A DNA stretch of 16,663 nt from CAZWVR01 sp964637235 (GTDB taxonomy: Bacteria > Bacteroidota > Bacteroidia > Bacteroidales > S143-33), in the NCBI GenBank assembly GCA_964637235.1, contig CAZWVR010000050.1, positions 1-16,663 of the forward strand, read 5' to 3'. Made by a program: the position numbers and the translations under genes. Numbering within the stretch: position 1 is the first letter of the stretch; every line of letters starts with the position of its first letter. The notes beneath the pieces were generated by a model. It was not told the DNA's origin and did not search any database. It saw only the letters and a list, made by a program, of their open reading frames with translations. This document shows positions 1-7,470 of the stretch, in pieces.

Positions 1-53
1 TGCTGCGGCTTGGCGGCGGAGGCTGAGCGATGGAGCGAAGCCCCACGCACGCC
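1..53. repeat. GC-rich intergenic island, probable dispersed repeat (left copy)
   Basis: This stretch is far richer in G+C than its surroundings and has no convincing ORF. It contains GAGCGAAGC at 33-41, a 9-mer that recurs exactly at 176-184 in the second island. GCGAAGC (35-41) is the known very stable DNA mini-hairpin with a GAA loop. GCTGCGGCT at 2-10 is the exact reverse complement of AGCCGCAGC at 128-136, so the two islands carry facing arms. Similar GC-rich intergenic islands are, from memory, common in Bacteroidota, but the copy number here cannot be known from this window. The element may begin before position 1. Confidence 0.45.
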
Positions 54-127
54 AAAAAGAATAAAATATCGGAAATGCAAAATTATAGCACTAAGCATTC
101 ATAAAGGAATATTGTTCTTTAAAAGAT

Positions 128-196
128 AGCCGCAGCCATTTTTGCCGAGCCGAATACAAGCGGAAAGCCCGACCCGAGCGAAGCGAGGGGCACTCC
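128..196. repeat. GC-rich intergenic island with a stable hairpin (right copy)
   Basis: A second GC-rich island, separated from the first by AT-rich DNA. It begins with AGCCGCAGC (128-136), the reverse complement of 2-10. At 173-189 the single strand can fold as CCC-GA-GC-GAA-GC-GA-GGG: three C-G pairs, a tandem G.A/A.G step, two G-C pairs and a GAA triloop. It lies 12-80 bp downstream of the lipoprotein stop at 208-210, so it could also act at the 3' end of that transcript, but no T-tract follows the hairpin in that direction. A repeat family is inferred; only the sequence and folding potential are seen. Confidence 0.45.
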
Positions 197-207
197 CTAT
201 AAAAAAT

Positions 208-627
208 CTAATCTTCAAGTTTTATAAAATGCACCTCGTCGTAATCTTCTGTATTTTCCGGTATAATCCAAAGTTGTTTATTAGTTAGACGCAGTATTGT
301 CCAAGTTATAGTTTGGTTATTGTCTAAGAATGTGATATTTATCTTTGTTTTATCTATATTAAATGCCCATTTGAAGTAGCTCTCCCAACCATTGTAGATA
401 TAAACGCCGTTTCTGTCTTTATAGAAGCCATATTGTGCATTATTTATCAAATCGGAGAACTTATCGGAAACGTCTTGTCCGTGTTTATACACTTTTTCAA
501 TAGCCCAAAGACCAGAGAGGCGAGAGGCAAGAGAGCGAAAGCTAACAGCAGGACCATCCTCATATCTGCTGCAACTGTTAATAATTAACGTAATTGCAAT
601 TATCAGTAAAAACCTTACTTTTGCCAT
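208..627 (-). CDS. Small lipocalin-like lipoprotein
   Basis: A 139-residue protein. The frame stays open to 777, but the start at 625-627 is chosen because it places a lipoprotein signal at the N-terminus: MAKVRF, a hydrophobic stretch, then INSC with the lipidated Cys at residue 19. The longer start would bury this signal and overlap the divergent HAD gene. The mature part has the pattern of small Bacteroidota lipocalin-like lipoproteins: LSGLWAIEKV (about 37-46), a GQDVSD turn, then beta-strands including a Trp-rich WESYFKWAF segment and a closing LTNKQLW (about 114-120). It is probably anchored in the outer membrane facing the periplasm. Ligand and role are unknown. The minus strand has TAAATTTG (640-647) just upstream, matching the phylum -7 box, but without a TTG at the right distance. 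Confidence 0.75.
   Translation of the reverse strand: MAKVRFLLIIAITLIINSCSRYEDGPAVSFRSLASRLSGLWAIEKVYKHGQDVSDKFSDLINNAQYGFYKDRNGVYIYNGWESYFKWAFNIDKTKINITFLDNNQTITWTILRLTNKQLWIIPENTEDYDEVHFIKLED
594..623 (+). promoter_or_regulatory. Bacteroidota-type promoter for the HAD-cinA unit
   Basis: TTG at 594-596 is followed after 19 bp by TACTTTTG at 616-623, a full match to the TAnnTTTG -7 box of the Bacteroidota primary sigma factor. Transcription would start near 630, leaving a leader of about 30 nt before the ATG at 659. The site lies inside the first codons of the divergent lipoprotein gene, so the two units share control DNA. The 6503-6532 site has the same box and the same spacing. Confidence 0.5.
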
Positions 628-658
628 AACTTTTTTATGCAAATTTAAAAATATTCTG

Positions 659-1318
659 ATGATAAAATACATTTTTTGGGATTTTGATGGGACAATTGCT
701 GATAGTTTGAATTTAGCAATAGAGGTCACAAATTTACTTGCAAAGAAATACAATTTGAAGCAAGTAGATATGAGCAAAATAGATTATTACAAAGGGTTGA
801 CAATATTTGAGTTAATAAAAGAGTTTAATTTAAACATTCTTAACATACCAAAATTAGCTATTGAATTTAAACGACTTATACGTGAAAGAGTAAATGAATT
901 AGAGCTTATACCGAATTTAAATGAGGTTATATTAAAAATTTCAGAGTATGCAATGCAAGGGATTTTAACCTCAAATTCTAAACAAAATGTAAAAATATTT
1001 TTAGAAAATCACTCTTTGGCAAATTACTTTTGCTGTATTTTTTCAGAAAGGCAATTTATGGGGAAAGAATTTTCTTTACGCAAGATACTCAGAAAAATGA
1101 AAATTTCAAGGTCTGAGATAATATATATAGGAGATGAATATAGGGATATAATAGCAGCCAAGCGTGTAGGAATAAAGTCAATAGCAGTTTTATGGGGATT
1201 TAATAGTTTAAAAGCCTTAAAAAAAGCTTCTCCGACATTTTTTGCACAAGAGCCAAATCACATAATTTCAATAATAAAAAAACTATACAATGAAAGCACG
1301 AATAGTAGCAATAGGTGA
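659..1318 (+). CDS. HAD-superfamily hydrolase, phosphoglycolate phosphatase-like
   Basis: A 219-residue cytoplasmic phosphatase of the Gph/PGP-like HAD group. Motif I is DFDGT (8-12, nucleophile Asp8, acid/base Asp10). An alpha-helical cap follows (about 18-85). Motif II is LTSNS (103-107). Lys136 in MGKEFS serves as motif III. Motif IV is YIGDEYRDIIAA (156-167), with metal-binding Asp159 and Asp163. All catalytic residues are present and the length is normal. The family removes phosphate from small metabolites; the substrate cannot be read from sequence, and phosphoglycolate is only one possibility. The last 29 bases overlap cinA in another frame, so the two are probably cotranscribed and translationally coupled. 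No Shine-Dalgarno site is visible; the leader is A/T-rich, as usual for the phylum. Confidence 0.88.
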   Translation: MIKYIFWDFDGTIADSLNLAIEVTNLLAKKYNLKQVDMSKIDYYKGLTIFELIKEFNLNILNIPKLAIEFKRLIRERVNELELIPNLNEVILKISEYAMQGILTSNSKQNVKIFLENHSLANYFCCIFSERQFMGKEFSLRKILRKMKISRSEIIYIGDEYRDIIAAKRVGIKSIAVLWGFNSLKALKKASPTFFAQEPNHIISIIKKLYNESTNSSNR

Positions 1319-2546
1319 TGAAATCCTTATGGGACAAACCTTAGATACTAATTCCCATTATCTGGCTAAAAAACTTACTGAGCTGGGTTTTGATGTTGAA
1401 ATGATTACTGCAATTCACGATGATGCAAATTCAATAAAATCAAGATTGAACGATATTATCGGGAAAGTTGATTTAGCCTTATTCACCGGGGGGTTAGGTC
1501 CTACAAGTGATGATATTACAAAAAAAACCTTAGCAGAGTTTTTCGGAATGCCGCTTATTATTAACAAAGAAGTCTTACAAGATGTAAAAAAATTTCTTTA
1601 CGATCGAAATTTAGAGCTTAACGAACTGAACCGAAAACAGGCTCTGGTACCCAAAGGTGCTCGCATAATACGTAATGATATAGGTACAGCACCGGCTATG
1701 TGGTTCGAAAAAAATAATACTGTGATTATATCAATGCCAGGTGTGCCCTTTGAGATGAAATATCTGTTTGAAAATAAGATTACTGACTTAATAAAACAGA
1801 GATTTGACTTACCTCTGATATTGATACGTTTTATTCATACTCTTGGGCTCATAGAAGCAGATTTAGCACAAAAACTTGCTAATTTCGAAGCCAATTTACC
1901 AAATAATATAAAAATAGCTTATTTGCCATCTCCTGAGGATATTAAAATAAGACTAACAGCCGTAGGCAAAGATAAAAAATATTTATCGTCTCAACTGGAT
2001 AAACTTGTTTCAGAAATAAAACAACGCATTGGTGAATATATATTTGGATATGATGATGAAAATATATCATCTGCAATCAAAAAACTACTTACCGGAAACG
2101 GTAAAACTATTGCGGTAGCAGAAAGTTGTACAGGCGGTAATATTGCCCATTTAATTACCTCTACTCCGGGTAGTTCAGAATATTTTAAAGGCGGAATTGT
2201 AGCGTATTCTAACGAAATTAAACATAAGATTTTGGGTGTTAATAAAGAAACTTTGGAAAAATATGGAGCTGTCAGCCGAGAGTGTGTCATTGAGATGGCA
2301 CAGGGAGTAAGAAGGCTTCTTAATACAGATTATGCGGTTGCGACTTCTGGGATTGCCGGTCCTACTGGTGGAAGTAAAGACAAACCTGTGGGTACAGTAT
2401 GGGTAGCCGTAGCCTCTGAAAATCAGACAATTGCACATAAGTTCCTTTTTGGAACGATGAGAGAGATAAATATTAGACGAAGCTCTGCTTTTGCATTATT
2501 TGAACTATATAAACTTATCCATAATGAGTTAACTAAGAACAAGTAA
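1290..2546 (+). CDS. cinA: CinA family protein (NMN deamidase, competence/damage-inducible)
   Basis: A 418-residue protein of full family length with both standard domains. The N-terminal MoaB/Mog-like COG1058 domain (about 1-170) begins KARIVAIGDEIL and has FTGGLGPTSDD (65-75). A linker domain covers about 175-255. The C-terminal PncC amidase domain (about 258-415) has VAESCTGG (276-283), GGIVAYSNEIKHKILGV (301-317) and ATSGIAGPTGG (351-361). PncC-type domains convert nicotinamide mononucleotide to nicotinate mononucleotide and ammonia in pyridine-nucleotide salvage; the N-terminal domain of some homologues is an ADP-ribose pyrophosphatase. The protein is cytoplasmic. The ATG at 1290 gives the canonical N-terminus and lies inside the 3' end of the HAD gene, implying coupling. 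All conserved signatures look intact. Confidence 0.95.
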   Translation: MKARIVAIGDEILMGQTLDTNSHYLAKKLTELGFDVEMITAIHDDANSIKSRLNDIIGKVDLALFTGGLGPTSDDITKKTLAEFFGMPLIINKEVLQDVKKFLYDRNLELNELNRKQALVPKGARIIRNDIGTAPAMWFEKNNTVIISMPGVPFEMKYLFENKITDLIKQRFDLPLILIRFIHTLGLIEADLAQKLANFEANLPNNIKIAYLPSPEDIKIRLTAVGKDKKYLSSQLDKLVSEIKQRIGEYIFGYDDENISSAIKKLLTGNGKTIAVAESCTGGNIAHLITSTPGSSEYFKGGIVAYSNEIKHKILGVNKETLEKYGAVSRECVIEMAQGVRRLLNTDYAVATSGIAGPTGGSKDKPVGTVWVAVASENQTIAHKFLFGTMREINIRRSSAFALFELYKLIHNELTKNK

Positions 2547-2583
2547 ATTTGATTTTTCTCGTGCAATATTTAATTAAAATAAA

Positions 2584-3627
2584 ATGAAAAAATTATTATT
2601 GCTATTGTTATCTATTTTCATTTTTGGTTGTCAAAAATATTATGACCCTTTTCATTCTAAATCTCAATGGCTGAAAGACTTCTTTTCAGAAGTTCAAAAA
2701 TATGACAGTATCCGAGCAATAGCATATTGGAATGAAAATTTTGATAATACTTACCTAAAAATAAATTCTTCAAAAAAGTCTTTGCAGACTTTTAGAAAAC
2801 TCATCAGCAGTCCCATATATTTATCAGAATGCAGATTTGACCAAAACAATAAACTATTGCCACCAAGTGGAAAACAAAAATACTTCGGGGCTTTTCCGGA
2901 TTTTTCAGGTTCTGAGGATACTGTAAATATTTCAAGAATAAAAAATTTTGAAAAGTTGATAAATAAAAAGATAGCATGGGCATATTTTTCTAATAACTGG
3001 TATGATACACTGATATTTCCGACAGAGGCTGTTAAGTCAATTATTGCTTCTGGCAGTATTCCATTTATTCGCTTAATGCCCCGTAGTGAATTTGAACAAT
3101 ATAGAAAAGACCCCCGTTGGGATTTTAAAAAAATTATAGAGAAAAAGTACGATAAAATGCTAATTGCATGGGCTCAGGAAGCTAAAAAAATCAATTCGCC
3201 TATACTGGTAGAATTTGGCACAGAAGTCAATGGCGATTGGTTTTCATGGAATGGCAAATATTATGGTGGAGGAGAAACCCAAAATTATGGAGATCCTAAC
3301 TACCCGGATGGTCCTGAAATTTTTAGAGATGCATACAGACATATCATTGAAATATGTAGAGAAAACAATGTAAATAATATTACTTGGTTCTTCCATTTCG
3401 ATGACGAATCTGAACCAGCTCAATGGTGGAACGCCCCTAAATACTATTATCCCGGTGATGATTATATAGATTGGATAGGAATTAGTAGCTATGGACCTAT
3501 GTCAAAAAAAGAAAAATACCGTGATTATAATCCCAAGATTTTAATACCTCGGGCATATATGCAGCTTCGAGAAGTATCTCCTAATAAGCCCTATGCAATA
3601 TTAGAATTCGGATGTACAGAAATGTAA
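2584..3627 (+). CDS. GH26-type glycoside hydrolase lipoprotein, apparently circularly permuted
   Basis: A 347-residue lipoprotein: hydrophobic signal, then IFGC with lipidated Cys16. From about residue 100 it matches the GH26 (beta-mannanase-like) barrel: FGAFPDFSG (101-109), KIAWAYFSNNWY (129-140), IPFIRLMPRSEF (159-170), VEFGTEVNGDWFSWNG (209-224, acid/base Glu214), NITWFFHFD (265-273), YYPGDDYIDWIGIS (288-301) and AILEFG (338-343, nucleophile Glu341). It ends four residues after that motif. GH26 proteins normally continue with a helix, strand 8 and a terminal Asn-Ser-Ser region. That material is instead found at residues 26-78: KSQWLKDFF, IRAIAYWNE, then INSSKKSLQTFRKLI. The whole domain thus seems present in rotated order. 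It probably cleaves a beta-linked polysaccharide at the outer membrane; the substrate is not inferable. It lies 37 bp after cinA, with TAAATTTG at 2544-2551 as a possible weak promoter. No SusC/SusD genes are nearby. Confidence 0.8.
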   Translation: MKKLLLLLLSIFIFGCQKYYDPFHSKSQWLKDFFSEVQKYDSIRAIAYWNENFDNTYLKINSSKKSLQTFRKLISSPIYLSECRFDQNNKLLPPSGKQKYFGAFPDFSGSEDTVNISRIKNFEKLINKKIAWAYFSNNWYDTLIFPTEAVKSIIASGSIPFIRLMPRSEFEQYRKDPRWDFKKIIEKKYDKMLIAWAQEAKKINSPILVEFGTEVNGDWFSWNGKYYGGGETQNYGDPNYPDGPEIFRDAYRHIIEICRENNVNNITWFFHFDDESEPAQWWNAPKYYYPGDDYIDWIGISSYGPMSKKEKYRDYNPKILIPRAYMQLREVSPNKPYAILEFGCTEM

Positions 3628-3633
3628 TTTTAT

Positions 3634-3673
3634 AAAAAAACGGACTTAGGGAGATAGTATTCTCCCCAAGTCC
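3634..3673 (-). terminator. Rho-independent terminator of the carboxypeptidase gene
   Basis: GGACTTAGGGAGA (3642-3654) pairs with TCTCCCCAAGTCC (3661-3673) around a six-base loop. The single imperfection is an A.C mismatch on the plus strand but a G.U pair in the minus-strand RNA, giving a 13-bp stem. In minus orientation the stem is followed by a T-rich run (3634-3640). It begins 11 bp past the carboxypeptidase stop codon (3684-3686). For the convergent GH26 gene the hairpin follows its stop by 14 bp, but no T-tract follows on that strand, so termination there would be weaker. Confidence 0.85.
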
Positions 3674-3683
3674 TCTGTTAATG

Positions 3684-6449
3684 TTAGTATTTTACAATTT
3701 TTCTTTGAATAACTCTATCGTTATTATTCACTTCTATTAGATAAATGCCTTGCTGCAATGTTTGCAAATTGATAATATTATCTCCTGCCTGTAATTTTCT
3801 GCTTATAAGCATTTTACCATCAAGACTAAATATTCTACAATTAGCAGGTTTTAGACTCGTAATATGCAAATAATCGCTTGTAGGATTTGGATATATACGC
3901 ATTTGAGCAGAGTTCACTTTTGTAGGTTGACCAAAATTTAGAATTATAGTTGTATCATTAAAAACGGTAAAGTTTCCACTAATATCATTGTATCCTTCAA
4001 GAGAAGCTATATACGAGAGAGTTCCATTAGTTCTATAAACATTTTGGAATAACGCAGAACCATCATTTTGTGTAGTTTGAATACCATATCCTATCAAATG
4101 TATTTGGGCACCTTGTACAGGTTCACCACTTGCATTGGCGATAAATGTAATATTTGCAGTTGGATAAGTAATATCGCCAGTAGGAATGCTAACTAAATCT
4201 ACCCAAGCGCAATCATCTCCATTGGATACACTACCATCTTTTTGGTATTTCCACTCAAAAGTATGTGTACCTGCGGATACATTAAAGGATACTACTTGCC
4301 AATCCAGTTCACCGCTCCAAGCCTGTTGTTCGTTTCCGTCTATATAAAAATACAACTGGTCGTATCCCTGTTCTGAGGAGACTTTAAGAGCAAAACTCAT
4401 TGTTCCGTCTACTGTTGTTGCTGTATAATACATTGAAGTAGATTGATTATCAGTAATATCACCAGATTGCATAGAATATTCACCTTCGTATGCTTGTGAG
4501 TTTGTTCTAAACCAGTCTGCATCGCCACCAAAAGTAAAACCTTCTGGTATGGTGTCCTCAAAGCCTATACCTTCTACTGGCAAAAGTGCAAAATCTGCAT
4601 TTGCAGTATTCTCCGATATTGTTATTGTTGTTTGTGCTGATTGATAGCCTCCACAAGAAGCGTGTACTTGATAGCTTTGATTGCTTCTAAAACCATCAAG
4701 GTAATAATATCCGTTTTCATCAGTGTATACAGAATTAAGACCTGATACACTCACAGTAGCATTTGGCAATGGCTCACCAGTAAAGGCATTTATAACATAT
4801 CCTTGCAATGCATAACTTTCTGGTATAATTTTTACAAATGAGTTATTTGTTGGTGTAATAGTTTCCCAGAAGAAAAGGCTCATAAAACCATCTTTGTGAA
4901 TGGTAAATTTATATGTTCCGCAATAAGCATTGTCTATTTGTATAGTTCCGTTGTTGTCCGTAGTATATGTATTTTCTCCGTATTGATTTTTAACGGTAAT
5001 TTCTGCTTCTGGTATTGGATTTCCGAGACTATCTACAATTTGGAATGTAATATTTGTAGTTGGAGCGTCACCTCCGAAAATAAAATCGTGGATTGTTGCT
5101 TGTTCGTTTTGAGTAGTTATATTTGCTGTCAGGTCGCTGTATCCGTTTACAGAAGCAGTGATGTCGTATGTTCCAGCAATAATAGGTCTGTGATAGTCTC
5201 CTGCCAATGAGTCAGATTCTACTTGTGAGCCATCATGGTCGTGGTTATTTACGCTAACTGTTCCATGTAGTAACTCTCCGTTGCTATTCATTAAAACACC
5301 ACGAAATCCATATAAAGATTGTTCCATATAATAGAGCAGAGCATCTTTCATATAGTTCCAATATCTTGGGAGGTCTTCAACATCCAGAAGTTTTGTAGAG
5401 GAAAGTTCTACTGTCACCTCACGGCAGTGATGCCAGTAATTCATATAATCTTGGCGTCCGCCTTGTACTTCGTACCAGTCATAGCCTTCTGTAATACCTG
5501 AGCTTGTGACATCAGTCATATATGAGGGATTTATCTGTCTTGCAAGTGCTACGTAGTTAGTTCCCACATATTGAAACCAATCTTGGTCGGCGTGAGGATT
5601 TTGTGAGGAGCTCCAAGTATCCCAAGGATAGTTGAAAACTTCTGCACCGCCGTGAAAATTTGCAGACATAGTAAAATTATGAGCCCAAGCAAAGTTCATC
5701 ATTCCGATTGTTTCCACAGTATAAGCATTTCCGTCAGGGTGAGCACCATCCTCAGGGTCAGGGAAATTGCGGTTAGGATCAACACCGTTAGAATAATAGC
5801 GTTGTGCTCCACTAACAGTATTATTTCCGCCGTGATAAGTACCGTCAGGATTTGCCAGTGGATTTATCCAAATTTCAATGTTATTTACCAAGTTAGTAAT
5901 TCTAGAATTATGACCATAACCTGTTAATAAGCTATCTATTAAACGAAGCATAGCAATAAAACCTGTTGTCTCGTCGCCGTGCATGGTAGAAGTATAGAAA
6001 AATTCAGGTTCATTTTCGCGCTGGTGAGGATTATCTGTTATTTTTAATGCTAAAAGTAGCCTTCCTTCTTGTGTTTGTCCTATTGTATCCAGAACGCAAA
6101 TATCAGGATAGTTTTGAGCAAAAAGTTGCATCATCTGCACATAAACATCATAGGTCGGATATCTATCCCAGTTAGCCATTTGATCAACAGTTGTAGCCAT
6201 CTGTATCGACTTTCCTTGTGCGGGGGAAGGTAAAAGGGTATACTTATAACCTGCTTCACTCAATTTGGCAAGGTTATCTTTTCCCCACACATAAGCTCTT
6301 ACAGTATTGCCTTTAACATTGTCTATACTTACAAAATGCGAAAGAGCTTTGAGTTCTGTTTTGTCTTTGATGTGAAACTTCACAATAAACTGCTGCCCCC
6401 AAAGCAAAGTAGGAATAACGACCAGAAAAATAGCTAATAAACGTTTCAT
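3684..6449 (-). CDS. Secreted M14 zinc carboxypeptidase with T9SS C-terminal sorting domain
   Basis: A 921-residue modular exoenzyme. Signal peptide: 1-18 (MKRLLAIF...LLWG, then QQ). A propeptide-like region covers about 20-85. The M14 catalytic domain is about 95-375: zinc ligands His157 and Glu160 in MHGDE, NPLANPDG (196-203), PNRNFP (225-230) with carboxylate-binding Asn226/Arg227, third zinc ligand His266 in NFHGG, and catalytic Glu348 in VTVELS. Beta-sandwich modules of the carboxypeptidase-regulatory/Ig-like type follow (about 380-457, 463-540, 545-622), then a jelly-roll-like Trp-rich region (about 625-757), another Ig-like module (762-840) and a type A sorting domain (about 845-921: RIYPNPTSD, GIYLIEV, final KIVKY). 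It should cross the outer membrane by type IX secretion and trim peptide C-termini outside the cell. An 11-base A tract (6452-6462, minus strand) lies just before the ATG. It is monocistronic, with a strong terminator. Confidence 0.93.
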   Translation of the reverse strand: MKRLLAIFLVVIPTLLWGQQFIVKFHIKDKTELKALSHFVSIDNVKGNTVRAYVWGKDNLAKLSEAGYKYTLLPSPAQGKSIQMATTVDQMANWDRYPTYDVYVQMMQLFAQNYPDICVLDTIGQTQEGRLLLALKITDNPHQRENEPEFFYTSTMHGDETTGFIAMLRLIDSLLTGYGHNSRITNLVNNIEIWINPLANPDGTYHGGNNTVSGAQRYYSNGVDPNRNFPDPEDGAHPDGNAYTVETIGMMNFAWAHNFTMSANFHGGAEVFNYPWDTWSSSQNPHADQDWFQYVGTNYVALARQINPSYMTDVTSSGITEGYDWYEVQGGRQDYMNYWHHCREVTVELSSTKLLDVEDLPRYWNYMKDALLYYMEQSLYGFRGVLMNSNGELLHGTVSVNNHDHDGSQVESDSLAGDYHRPIIAGTYDITASVNGYSDLTANITTQNEQATIHDFIFGGDAPTTNITFQIVDSLGNPIPEAEITVKNQYGENTYTTDNNGTIQIDNAYCGTYKFTIHKDGFMSLFFWETITPTNNSFVKIIPESYALQGYVINAFTGEPLPNATVSVSGLNSVYTDENGYYYLDGFRSNQSYQVHASCGGYQSAQTTITISENTANADFALLPVEGIGFEDTIPEGFTFGGDADWFRTNSQAYEGEYSMQSGDITDNQSTSMYYTATTVDGTMSFALKVSSEQGYDQLYFYIDGNEQQAWSGELDWQVVSFNVSAGTHTFEWKYQKDGSVSNGDDCAWVDLVSIPTGDITYPTANITFIANASGEPVQGAQIHLIGYGIQTTQNDGSALFQNVYRTNGTLSYIASLEGYNDISGNFTVFNDTTIILNFGQPTKVNSAQMRIYPNPTSDYLHITSLKPANCRIFSLDGKMLISRKLQAGDNIINLQTLQQGIYLIEVNNNDRVIQRKIVKY

Positions 6450-6502
6450 AGTTTTTTTTTTTAATCAAAATAAAGATAAAGGAAATCTACAAGGTTGCAG
6501 TT

Positions 6503-6532
6503 TTGAGAATATATTTTTAAAGTATACTTTTG
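6503..6532 (+). promoter_or_regulatory. Bacteroidota-type promoter for the YitT-family gene
   Basis: TTG at 6503-6505 (within TTTTG) and TACTTTTG at 6525-6532 are separated by 19 bp, a full match to the TTG...TAnnTTTG pattern. The -7 box and spacing are identical to those at 594-623. The expected start near 6539 gives a leader of roughly 14 nt before the ATG at 6553. The site lies in the 103-bp divergent gap with the carboxypeptidase gene, for which I found no equally good promoter. Confidence 0.6.
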
Positions 6533-6552
6533 CGAGGTTTAAAATTAAAACT

Positions 6553-7470
6553 ATGCGAATAATCACAAAAGAAAAAATTTTCAGCAAAGAATGGTTTAAA
6601 GCATATTCACTAATTTTAGGCGGAACATTTATCATGGCAGTAGGATATGTATTTTTTATTTCGCCATATAAATTTGCACCTGGTGGAGTTTACGGTATAG
6701 CCATTGTTATCCATCATATTACTAAAAATCTTTTTAGTTTCTTACCCGAGGGCTTACCTATTGGACTTACAGCTCTTTCTATGGATATACCGCTGGCTAT
6801 TATCGGCACAAAGATACTTGGTCCGAGGTTCGGAGTAAAAACCGTGGTAGGCTTTGTATCATTGGCTGTTTTTGTTGATATATTAGAATTTTATTGGGGT
6901 AATCAGCCTCTTGTAGAAAATCAACCCCTACTTTCCGCAATATATGGTGGGGTGCTTGTAGGTATAGGTCTTGGGCTACTTTTCGGCTCACGAGCTACTT
7001 CTGGCGGTACCGACATAATTGCTATGATATTAGAAAAATATACCAAACTGCCATTAGGGCAACTTATGATGTATGTAGATTCTTCAGTAGTTCTATTAAC
7101 TTTAATTGCCTTCGGCGATTGGTCTATACCACTACTCTCTTGGATTATTATTTTTATAACTGGCAAAGTTATTGACGTAATACTCAATGGATTTGACTAT
7201 AATAAAGCTGTGTTGATAATATCAGAAAAACACGAAAAAATTCGTGAGACTATACTCAATGATATAGACCGCGGAGGAACTATAATACCTGCTCACGGCA
7301 TGTATCAATATAAAGATAAACAATTGATTTTCACAGTATTAACACGACGTGAAACAGAAATACTTAAAGATTATATCTCAAAAATAGATCCTGAGGCTTT
7401 TGTCACTGTATTTAACGCTCATGAAATTTTGGGCAATGGTTTTCGTCCAATAAGAACACATGAGGGATAA
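6553..7470 (+). CDS. YitT family membrane protein with DUF2179 domain
   Basis: A 305-residue inner-membrane protein of normal family length. Hydrophobic segments are seen at about 17-37, 46-60, 78-90, 97-113, 128-146, 174-188 and 194-211. The family hallmark FAPGGVYGIA (41-50) follows the first segment, and FGSRATSGGTDIIA (144-157) follows the fifth. The soluble C-terminal DUF2179 domain (about 222-300) has DRGGTIIPAHGMY (239-251), LTRRE (263-267), KIDPEAFVTVF (277-287) and EILGNGF (291-297). The biochemical function of YitT proteins is not established; a regulated transporter is often assumed. It is transcribed alone from its own promoter and ends in its own terminator, divergent from the carboxypeptidase. 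Confidence 0.92.
   Translation: MRIITKEKIFSKEWFKAYSLILGGTFIMAVGYVFFISPYKFAPGGVYGIAIVIHHITKNLFSFLPEGLPIGLTALSMDIPLAIIGTKILGPRFGVKTVVGFVSLAVFVDILEFYWGNQPLVENQPLLSAIYGGVLVGIGLGLLFGSRATSGGTDIIAMILEKYTKLPLGQLMMYVDSSVVLLTLIAFGDWSIPLLSWIIIFITGKVIDVILNGFDYNKAVLIISEKHEKIRETILNDIDRGGTIIPAHGMYQYKDKQLIFTVLTRRETEILKDYISKIDPEAFVTVFNAHEILGNGFRPIRTHEG

Noticed and set aside
628..777. Longer start (ATG at 775-777) for the lipoprotein gene.
   Set aside because: It would add 50 residues before a good lipoprotein signal and overlap the HAD coding region; the start at 627 gives a proper signal and lipobox.
1991..2438. Two minus-strand ORFs inside cinA.
   Set aside because: cinA is complete and conserved here; these are chance open frames.
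2544..2551. TAAATTTG as a separate promoter for the GH26 gene.
   Set aside because: It matches the -7 box, but no TTG lies at a suitable distance; such octamers arise easily in AT-rich DNA. It is mentioned in the gene entry only.
2584..3627. The hydrolase as a truncated pseudogene.
   Set aside because: The missing C-terminal part is present at the N-terminus, both catalytic glutamates are kept, the frame is clean, a lipoprotein signal is present, and no in-frame continuation follows the stop. Circular permutation explains this better, though it is unproven.
4896..5210. Plus-strand ORF of 104 codons inside the carboxypeptidase gene.
   Set aside because: It is antisense to a well-supported gene with intact motifs, is rich in Cys/Ser/Ile as expected from a shadow frame, and has no recognisable domain.
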